Positions 57,251-64,000 of a stretch of DNA of 64,000 nt are shown one piece after another. The notes beneath the pieces were generated by a model. That model was not told where the DNA came from and searched no databases. It saw nothing but the letters and a program-made list of their open reading frames with translations. Both the position numbers and the translations under genes were made by a program. Positions within the stretch are counted from its first letter, which is position 1. Every line of letters starts with the position of its first letter. The stretch comes from Cinnamomum chago (lineage: Eukaryota > Streptophyta > Magnoliopsida > Laurales > Lauraceae). The stretch covers positions 26,240,501-26,304,500 of the forward strand of contig CP142457.1 of NCBI GenBank assembly GCA_038049695.1, in the 5' to 3' direction.

Positions 57251-59450
57251 TGTTAGGAATTTTGTAGATTGCAATTTGATGGATGCATTATCATTCGAGC
57301 ATCATTTGATTTACACACTTGCATTGTTTAAGAAAACTTGAAATCTTATTTTATTCATGCATTGTTTATAAGAGTTGTAAAAGTTTTGATTTATGCATGA
57401 TTTGTTTTCAATCTTGGATGCATTTGTTTTTGGAAAAAGTTTTTGAAATCAAGCTAGCCTATGAGTTTTTAAATCTTTCAAAGTGTTTTAGGCTTTTTAT
57501 GTTCCATGTTTTTAAAACCCTTAGGATGATTTAAAACATGTTTTTAAGCTTGTTTTATTGGCCCAAAAAGTTCCACAAAGAAAATCTTTGAAAATTGCAA
57601 AACTGGAATTTGGGGCCTCGGCAGTGTCGCCGGTCGACCGGCGCAGAGGTCCCGGTCGACCGGGAACATTGCAGGCAGAAAGTCGCCCTGGCGCCCCAAC
57701 GGTCATTTTTCTGTCCGTTGTGTGATCCCAGTCGACCGAGGCCTGTGTGCAGGTCGACCGAGGACTAGCCGTTGGGCACTTTTTGCCATAAATATGAGTT
57801 CTTTCCTTTGCCAAAAGTTGGAAATTTTAAGCCCCTCCTTGAGAGGTTTTGAGGCATATTCAAGGGAAAAGAACTAAGGGATGAAGGGGAGCATTAGGAA
57901 AGCTAAAGCTTGGATTAATGAAGTTAAATCACCAAGTAGGCTCTACTTTCCTTAATCATATGTTTTCATGCTTTGTTTTATTTTTGGTAAATCATTTGTA
58001 GCATGATAAACTATGTTTGTGTTGTGTCCTTAACATGTTTTATGTTTTGAGTTGATTTATTGTTTTTGGATACAACACCATTTGATTCAATCCAATTAGT
58101 ACTTGAATTGGTAAATCTAAGTAGATCATGTTAATGAAAGAACCTTTGAAATTATATGTAACATGATTCATATACTTGGTTGAATCTTTGGTTGTTGTTT
58201 TCCATCATAAGAAAATCACTTTCAAAACTATCTTATGTTTTGGACTCAACTTCTTTACAAATCATATGTTTTCATGTTTTGTTTTATCTTAGGTAAATCT
58301 TTAGTAACATGATAAACTATGATGTGTTGTATCCTTAGCATGTTTTATACTTTGAATAGATCTATTGTTTTGGATGCATCACCATTTGATTCAATCCAAG
58401 TAGTACTTTATCTTTGGTAAATCTAAGTAGATCATGTTAATGAAATATGTAACATGATTCATATACTTGGTTGAATCTTTGGTTGTTGTTATTCCATCAT
58501 AAGAAAATCTCTTTCAAATGTATCTTATGTTTTGGATTCAACATCTTTACAAATCATATGTGTATTATTGTTTTAAAGTTTCACAACTTGCCTTACTTGA
58601 TAGGTATATCTCTTTCAAGTTGTATTTATAATTACATATGATTTGTCCCCTCTTTTCAATCAAATCTATTCTTATGTTTTGAGCTTCATTGTTGATTTGA
58701 TTGACATCCCTATGCATCACATGTTTAGAACTAATTAATTTCATACAACTTGTGTATCTTTGACATCATTAACAAGTTGTTTCTTTTAACATGTGAATTG
58801 CATTCTATCCTCAATCATAAATGTTTTATGAGCTAAAAATTTCAAAAGCCTTAGGCATACATTTATGAACTTTCATTTTCAAAATGATTGAGGACCACAC
58901 ACACACACTTCATGTACTTTCATCTTTGCATTCATACTGTGAGTGTGTATTAGTTTTCACTTCCATATCTGCCTAATTAAGATGCATTGTAATGAGCTTA
59001 ATTGAATCTCCATCAAGTGTTTATAGACACTAACTTAGTGAGATAACCAACCTTGTGGTTGAAGAGGTTATTGCTTAGCCTATGAAAAGCATAGTGTATA
59101 GGTTGATGTTAAGCCTTGAAAAACATCATTGTAAAGGTTATTGCTTAGCCTTGAAAATCATATTGTAAAGGTTATTGCTTAGCCTATTGAAAAGCATAAA
59201 TAGTGGAAATCCGGTGGGGTGTTGGATCACAAGCCGGTAGTGGATGTAGGCATTGAGGCCGAACCACTATAAATACTTGTGTGATGGTGATTGCTTTGTG
59301 GTGATTCTTTTGTTAGCTTTCGCATCTTGTATGATTAATCATCACATGTGACTAGTTTTTGTTTAGAAATTAATATTTGTTTAAATTGGTCATAATTGAA
59401 GCTCACCCTATTGACCCCCCCTCTAGGGTTCGGATCCCCATGGAATTACA
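57251..59450 (+). repeat. LTR5 (outer right)
   Basis: 2,200 bp. Agrees with LTR2-LTR4 in its first part but carries about seven private variants clustered in its last ~515 bases (58936-59446), including the last few bases. It is followed directly by the ATTTT target duplication. Confidence 0.95.
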
Positions 59451-59455
59451 ATTTT

Positions 59456-59822
59456 AACATTACTTGTCCTAACTTCACTCTTCCAGCAGCTGAACAGGAG
59501 CTCCCGACGGCGGTGAAGTTAGAGACCTCGGTTCACAAAACAGAGCACACAGTTGGCCTTAAAATGCCACTAGAAGGCTTTACATCAAATTCTACGCCAT
59601 TCCAACACTGTTTTGCCCCAAAAACAAACACCGCAGCAAAATCAGCTCTCCCGACGGCGACAGTATCGAAGACATCATATCTTCGATCAGAACCTATGGA
59701 TGGTCTCAAAATACTTTCAAGAGGCTCTATGTCAAGTTTCAGGTCGAACCTAGCCAGTAGTCAAGGCAATTGCTAAGCAACACATAGAGCCTTCGATCAG
59801 AGCCTACGGATGGTCTCAAAGT
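59456..59822 (+). other. Unrecognised coding-like remnant with an internal repeat
   Basis: Right flank of the array. After an acceptor-like CTCTTCCAG (about 59485) an open frame reads ELPTAVKLETSVHKTEHTVG and later ALPTATVSKTSYLRSEPMDG, two versions of one repeat about 150 bases apart, and stops at 59776. DNA near 59683 (CTTCGATCAGA.CCTA.GGATGGTCTCAAA) recurs near 59790. This may be a piece of the gene interrupted by the array, but it does not obviously continue the PMD gene. Function unknown. Confidence 0.4.
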
Positions 59823-59824
59823 TT

Positions 59825-60945
59825 CTATTGTAAAGGTCTAACTATGATTTGATGAATCCATTACATGTATTTCACTTTTAATTGCTTTGTTGTTTTGGAT
59901 TCTTCATTTAGATTCAAACCAAGTTAGTTTTAACTTTGATATCATAATGGTTTCATGCTTTGTTAAAACTTTGATTTCTCTCATAGCATGAATCTCATAT
60001 TTGGTTTAATCTCTAGCTAGTTGTTTTCATTCCAGGAACACATGAAACTAATTTGTTTTGAAAACAACTATGCTCATGCATCACATGTATTAGATTTGAA
60101 ATTTCAAAACAACTTGTGATCCAATGATTGTCATATCATCAACAAGTTATTTTTGTACATGTGATTGGCGTTATACTTTAATCAAAACATTTGTAATTTA
60201 AACTTTCAAAAGTTTCATTGAGCTATCATTTTTAAACTTGATTGAAGTTTTCACACAAACACATTGTACATTCATCTTTGCATTACATAGTGTGTTGTGT
60301 GAGTTAGATTTACACTTTTATATCCGCCTATTTAGAGGCATTGTATTGAGCCAAAATTGTATCTCCATCAAGTGTATTATAGACACTACTTAGAGAAAGA
60401 ACCAACATTTTGGTTGCATAGGTTATTGCTTAGCCTTAGAAAAGCATAAGTGTATGGTTAGGGGTGAACCATAAAACCCAAGAGATTATTGCTTAGCTTT
60501 GAAAAGCATAATATAAATGTTATTACTTAGCCTATTGAAAAGTATATATAGTCACTACAAGAAAAACTGCTTTTAGCAGGGGCCAGTGGACACCAGTAAA
60601 AGTGGTCAAGGCTGCCGGTAAAACATATAGCGGCGGTCACTGTGGCCGCCGCATGGTGAGGGTATATAAGTTCGATGCTAAAAATGTATTTTCTTGTAGT
60701 AAGTGGAAATCTGGTGGGGGGTAGGATCACAAGCCGGTAGTGGATGTAGGCATTGAGGCCGAACCACTATAAATCATTGTGTTATGGTGAATGCTTTATG
60801 ATGATTGTTTTTGTTAGCTTTCGCATTCTAGTTCTGAATCATCACTTGTGACTAATTGTATTAAAGAAGTTTAAAATTGAACATAATTGGTTACTAATTA
60901 GAAGCTCACCCTATTCACCCCCCTTTAGGGTTCGGATCCTGGACT
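59825..60945 (+). mobile_element. Older, diverged partial LTR of the same Sirevirus-like family
   Basis: Follows the array LTR in order from its middle to its end: AACATTTTGGTTG...GGTTATTGCTTAGCC repeats, CAAGCCGGTAGTGGATGTAGG, GAGGCCGAACCACTATAAAT, and the end CTATTCACCCCCCTTTAGGG. It is much more diverged than the array copies and lacks the LTR start and a primer site after it. A fossil fragment, clearly older than the array, interrupted by a mini-CACTA at 60553. Confidence 0.8.
60553..60701. mobile_element. 149-bp mini-CACTA in the older LTR
   Basis: Begins CACTACAAGAAAAACTGC and ends with TTTTCTTGTAGTA, inverted repeats of the CACTACAAGAAAA family with the last base changed. AGT flanks both sides (60550-60552 and 60702-60704). 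Compared with the array LTR, the host reads ...ATAGTGGAAATC without it, confirming the insertion. It contains a GC-rich GCGGCGGTCAC...GTGGCCGCCGC inverted repeat. Confidence 0.85.
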
Positions 60946-61906
60946 TTTAGTTTTCTACAGGAAAATCAGGCCAAAACATGTGCAAAAATGCCAAGAAAAA
61001 TACTAAAGAAGAAAGAATAAAAAAAACCGGAAAACGGCCGAAAGTTGGTGACCGAAAGGGACAAAAGTCCCCAAGGTCGCCAGCAACCCTGGAAATCTAG
61101 GTCATCGGATTTTCGCCAAAAACCCATTCTGGGTCCCTTTTCGCGTTTCGAGATGATTGGCCTCTGTGATTTTCCAAAAATCTGATTTTCGGGGCACGAA
61201 ATTCGTCGATTTTTTTGTCAACATCACGGATCCGCCATCAAAATCATAGCATATGTGAATCGCCTATCTTGTTAGATATTCATGGAAATTTGACTATGAT
61301 TCAAATGCTTTGCGTTTCTGATGATCTTCTCTATTCATTTATTCTGCTTAGTACTACATATCTATTGATGTTTATATATATATATATTTATCTGCTTGCC
61401 GACCGTCATGTCTGATGATGCTATTCTTGGTGCATAGGTATCGAGCCCACCTATCTCGAGGAGCAGAGGGAGGAAGTTCAGGCAGATCAGTCTGATGACC
61501 TCCTACATTATTGTACAAACATTGTTGTATAGTCATACGGCCCCGTACTGAGGGCCGTCATGACTATCTTGGCTAGATTCATCTTTTGTCCTCTTTTGTT
61601 CTTTTGGTTCGGCCAAGTTTTTGTGTGGCCTTTGTTGTAATTAATACTTTTGTTTACCTGTTAAATTTTAACCTCGGTAAATATATTTCAGTATTTGCTC
61701 TTAACTATACATCGTGAGATACCACTTGTTTATTGAAGAAGCTTTTATTATATGTTTTATGCATTTGAGGAAATGTTCACACCTCACAGCAGTATTCGAT
61801 CTATATGGGACATGATTGGGGTCACGTGTCGTGGATTACTTTTGAAAAGTTTTAATTGGTCATAATCTCACGCATAATCCCCGTTTTAATGAATGGGGAC
61901 GTGACA
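60946..61906 (+). mobile_element. Ty3/gypsy-type LTR remnant (3' part)
   Basis: Shares GGTGCATAGGTATCGAGCCC (about 61431) and the end structure ...CCCCGTTTTAATGAATGGGG followed by ACGTGACA with the antisense solo LTR at 11540-14587. It ends in CA at 61906 and abuts a NAL1-like exon. The left part is bounded only by the older copia LTR; no LTR start is visible, so this is a truncated fossil. Confidence 0.6.
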
Positions 61907-62060
61907 CTTATGGGACTCTTAGTACTATCGTGAAGGGCCGAACAGGTAGCCGACAACTTGGTTTCCTTACAAACCGGCATGTTGAAGTAGATTTAGACTA
62001 CTCATGCCAGAAGATAATTCAGTCTAGAAAAATTGCTTATGGACAAAATAGTGTTCGCTA
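61907..62060 (+). pseudogene. NARROW LEAF 1-like trypsin-type protease, exon fragment
   Basis: The frame starting just after the LTR end reads TYGTLSTIVKGRTGSRQLGF and then LTNRHVEVDLDYSCQK. Plant NAL1-family proteins (nuclear/cytosolic serine proteases that control leaf width and auxin transport) have 'GTLGAIVKS.TG.RQVGFLTNRHVAVDLDYP.QK' here, with the His in NRHV as a catalytic-triad residue. After QK the similarity stops. Only this piece of the roughly 600-residue protein is seen, so it is a fragment beside the LTR and the CACTA-like end at 62064. Its reading frame has no stop. Confidence 0.62.
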
Positions 62061-62063
62061 CTT

Positions 62064-62190
62064 TACTACAAGAAAAAAGGCTTTTAGTGACACTTAAAAG
62101 GCAGCGGTTTTGATTTTCCGCCACTAAAAGGCATTAGCAGCAGATAACATTTCCCGCCGCTAAAGGTCTTATTAGTGGTCAAATTTTCGG
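62064..62190. mobile_element. One end of a CACTA-like element
   Basis: TACTACAAGAAAAAAGGC (first base changed from the canonical C) is followed by subterminal TTTTAGTGACAC, GCCACTAAAAGGC and CCGCCGCTAAAGG units, as in the CACTA ends at 18531 and 60553. No matching right end (TTCTTGTAGTG) is visible before the end of the window, so the element is truncated or extends beyond 64,000. Confidence 0.65.
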
Positions 62191-63526
62191 TCTGGATCCT
62201 TTCTTTTATAATTTGTGTCCCGCTTTTTATGAAACTTTTCAGAGTCGAAACCCCATTTCCCCTTCTCCAAACCCCATCGTCACCAACTTTTTAAAGTCTT
62301 TCTCGAACAACATCAACAAGAAGATGAAGAAGTAGAAGAAGCAACAAAAGTCGAAGAAGAAGAAGATCCTGATCCAAGCAAGACATTCTTCAAATCTCTC
62401 TCCGAAACCAACCGTCCTGGCCTTTTCCCACCCCCCATTTTCTCGTCTGGATTCTGATCTCTACACCATCAGAAGCATTCGACATACACTTCACAAATCT
62501 CTTCGGAAATTGAGGTAAAGATTCTGAATTTTTCTTTGGTGAAGATCATGTTAGATCTGCTGTCTTAACTTATATAGTAAGCTAGATCTTCTAATGCTTT
62601 GATTTATCTAGCGATTTCTAGTCTCTTTTTTTGGGTTTTTGTTCTAGATCTGTTTGTTTAACGTTGAAAATGGTTGAGATTTCTGTTTATTTCGGTCGAT
62701 TTCTATTTGTTTCGACTTGCATCAATTGAACAAGCGAGTTCTCGATTGCTTGTTGATGAGCAAGTCTATTGGCCTCTAGGGCTCTGATTCAATTTCTTTG
62801 TAGCGTGATTTTGAAGGACTACCACAAGTTCACATGCATGGGGGATCGATTCATTTTATTTAGTTGGAATATCACTGAATTTCTCTGTGTTGATAGAAAT
62901 TCATGAATTTCTTCTTCTTATTATGTTGCTTTGAGGGTGGCAGTTTAGTCTGTTTCTGTTTTGTTTTGTTCCCCTGTTCAGGCCTTTGAAGCCTGTTCTT
63001 TTTTTCCCTGTTTCTGGGGGCTTGTAGCCCATTCTTCTTCTTCTTCTTTAATACATTCTTACCTTCAAGCAAAAAATTATGTTGCTTTGAGGATTTCTAA
63101 TAACTTGTTGCAACTATTTTCATGCATTTGCTTGCATTCCATCCATGTGATGTTTGATTATTATAATTTATGTTCTATGTAATATGAAATTTAAATATGC
63201 ATATCAAGTGTATGTTATAATGCTTTTAAGAAATTTAAACATACAATACACACATGTATATATTTTCTATATGCATATGTATTTTTGTCATCCATGGTTG
63301 TCACTATAAAGGAATAATTAGTTATCTGGTGGCAGTTGGTAAGGAAATTAAGGATCGTCCATCCAGGGTCTCCTACCCTACAAATCCCAGTGAGTCTCAC
63401 TACCAAACACCAATTGCTTGGGTTTTGCTTTCATATGTTGATCACAAAACAAGAGAATCCATGTTCTGTGGCTGCTGTAATGTTCAGTTTGGTGAACTTT
63501 CAAGTGACGTTTAATCTTGGAATTTA
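62191..63526 (+). other. Leader-like and intron-like DNA, possibly within the CACTA-like element
   Basis: A C/T-rich then GAAGAAGAAG-rich stretch (62240-62500) and a donor-like ATTGAG/GTAAAG (about 62515) followed by T-rich DNA resemble a plant 5' leader plus intron. An open stretch at about 63330-63514 (KEIKDRPSRVSYPTNPSESH then YQTPIAWVLLSYVDHK) ends in a stop; I do not recognise it. It could be a gene captured by the element at 62064, or a host gene start. Confidence 0.35.
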
Positions 63527-63852
63527 GCCCATGTTTGGCATCTCTATTTCATGCCTTTATTTTTCTAAATGTCTAAATCGGACAGATGTTTGAATAATTA
63601 GAGCATTTTGCACAAGATTCTAGACTCCGTTCGCTTTAGACATTTAGAGGCGAATCCTTTAAAATCCAAATGCTCCAAAAGTAGGCTGATGAGAAATAGA
63701 GCTTTTGGGTCTTAAAATATAGAGGCGAGGTATTTAAAATAGATTCGTGTGTTACCAAACGCGTTTTTTATTTTATTTTATTCTAGCCTCTTTTTTTTAT
63801 GGATCTTTTTTTAATGGCTCTATAAAAAAAGAGTAGAGATGCCAAACAAGCC
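63527..63852. mobile_element. Tourist-like MITE
   Basis: 326 bp with ends GCCCATGTTTGGCATCTCTA and TAGAGATGCCAAACAAGCC (18 matching bases over the inner part). TTA precedes and TAA follows, consistent with a worn TWA target. Non-coding. Confidence 0.72.
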
Positions 63853-64000
63853 TAAGTATAACAAGAACTTCTTTTACAAAATTCCATGTTCTGTTATTTT
63901 CAGTTTTTTTGTGACATCACTCTTTTTCACAGTTTGATTCCACATTACTTTTTGGAACTATTGCAAATGAGCATGATAAAACACTTTTGTTAGCCCTTGA

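Larger units (their letters stand above)
36456..59450 (+). mobile_element. Head-to-tail tandem array of a non-coding Ty1/copia (Sirevirus-like) LTR element: 5 LTRs, 4 internal domains
   Basis: Order: LTR1-INT1-LTR2-INT2-LTR3-INT3-LTR4-INT4-LTR5, period 5,198-5,200 bp. A target duplication ATTTT lies only outside the array (36451-36455 and 59451-59455). Each internal domain starts with an initiator-Met tRNA primer site and ends with a polypurine tract, which fixes the orientation. There is no gag, protease, integrase or reverse transcriptase, so the family is LARD-like and depends on a partner. Copies are nearly identical; outer LTRs differ at about a dozen sites by eye, so the insertion is young. 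Multiplied polypurine tracts and CG-rich LTR palindromes match known Sirevirus traits. The element looks whole for its non-coding type. Confidence 0.95.

Noticed and set aside
36456-59450. Array as classical satellite DNA or a segmental gene duplication
   Set aside because: Each unit has LTR, primer site, internal domain and polypurine tract in the right order, and the array is bounded by one target duplication, so a retroelement origin is clear.
36456-59450. Array as a pure assembly duplication
   Set aside because: Not excluded, but the clustered private variants of LTR1 and LTR5, differing poly-C lengths and single private substitutions per unit are not expected from copying one read. Kept as a real array pending long-read checks.
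59396-59776. A gene starting in the end of LTR5
   Set aside because: The first codons are LTR sequence; only the part after 59456 could be host-derived, and its start is not defined.
1-64000. tRNA, rRNA, riboswitch or microRNA genes
   Set aside because: No cloverleaf, rRNA signature or convincing miRNA precursor was seen. The array hairpins were considered as miRNA-like, but their stems (6-12 bp) are too short.

Overview
The window is nuclear DNA of a flowering plant. It is AT-rich, intron-bearing and packed with transposable elements. The recognisable host genes are a plant G-type lectin receptor kinase, a plant mobile domain gene, and fragments of a DP cell-cycle factor and of a NARROW LEAF 1-like protease. 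I cannot name the species. No host gene here looks intact, so the window reads as a gene-poor, repeat-driven region.

Layout. 0-6.4 kb: two copies of one upstream flank, the second split by a TIR element, an antisense SINE, a fold-back and a Tourist-type MITE. 6.4-15.8 kb: an intronless LECRK/RLK1-type receptor kinase gene cut into three open pieces by two long solo LTRs, one in each orientation. 15.8-18.5 kb: intergenic, with a possible LTR remnant. 18.5-27.0 kb: one complete non-autonomous CACTA transposon (TIRs, ACT target duplication, GCGACCGCC subterminal repeats, a 173-bp minisatellite). It carries five correctly ordered exons of a DP (E2F partner) gene and exons of at least one other gene. 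27-34 kb: a LINE-like 3' end, a TIR element and two blocks of repeated hairpins built on CTTGGGCGC...GCGCCCAAG. 34.0-36.45 kb: a decayed plant mobile domain (PMD) gene.

36.456-59.450 kb: the main feature, a head-to-tail array of a non-coding Ty1/copia (Sirevirus-like) LTR element. It has five ~2.2-kb LTRs alternating with four 2,995-bp internal domains, and only the outermost ends carry the ATTTT target duplication. Variants private to the left part of LTR1 and to the right part of LTR5, with hybrid LTRs between, show that a single insertion expanded by unequal LTR-LTR recombination. The internal domain has no gag-pol. It is a train of about 16-18 hairpins with unrelated stems, nearly all carrying a motif close to AGTTATATCT in the loop and always on the sense strand. 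I know of no description of such a structure.

59.45-64 kb: an unrecognised repeat-bearing coding-like remnant, an older relative of the array LTR holding a 149-bp mini-CACTA, a Ty3-type LTR remnant abutting a NAL1-like exon, one end of another CACTA-like element, and a terminal MITE.
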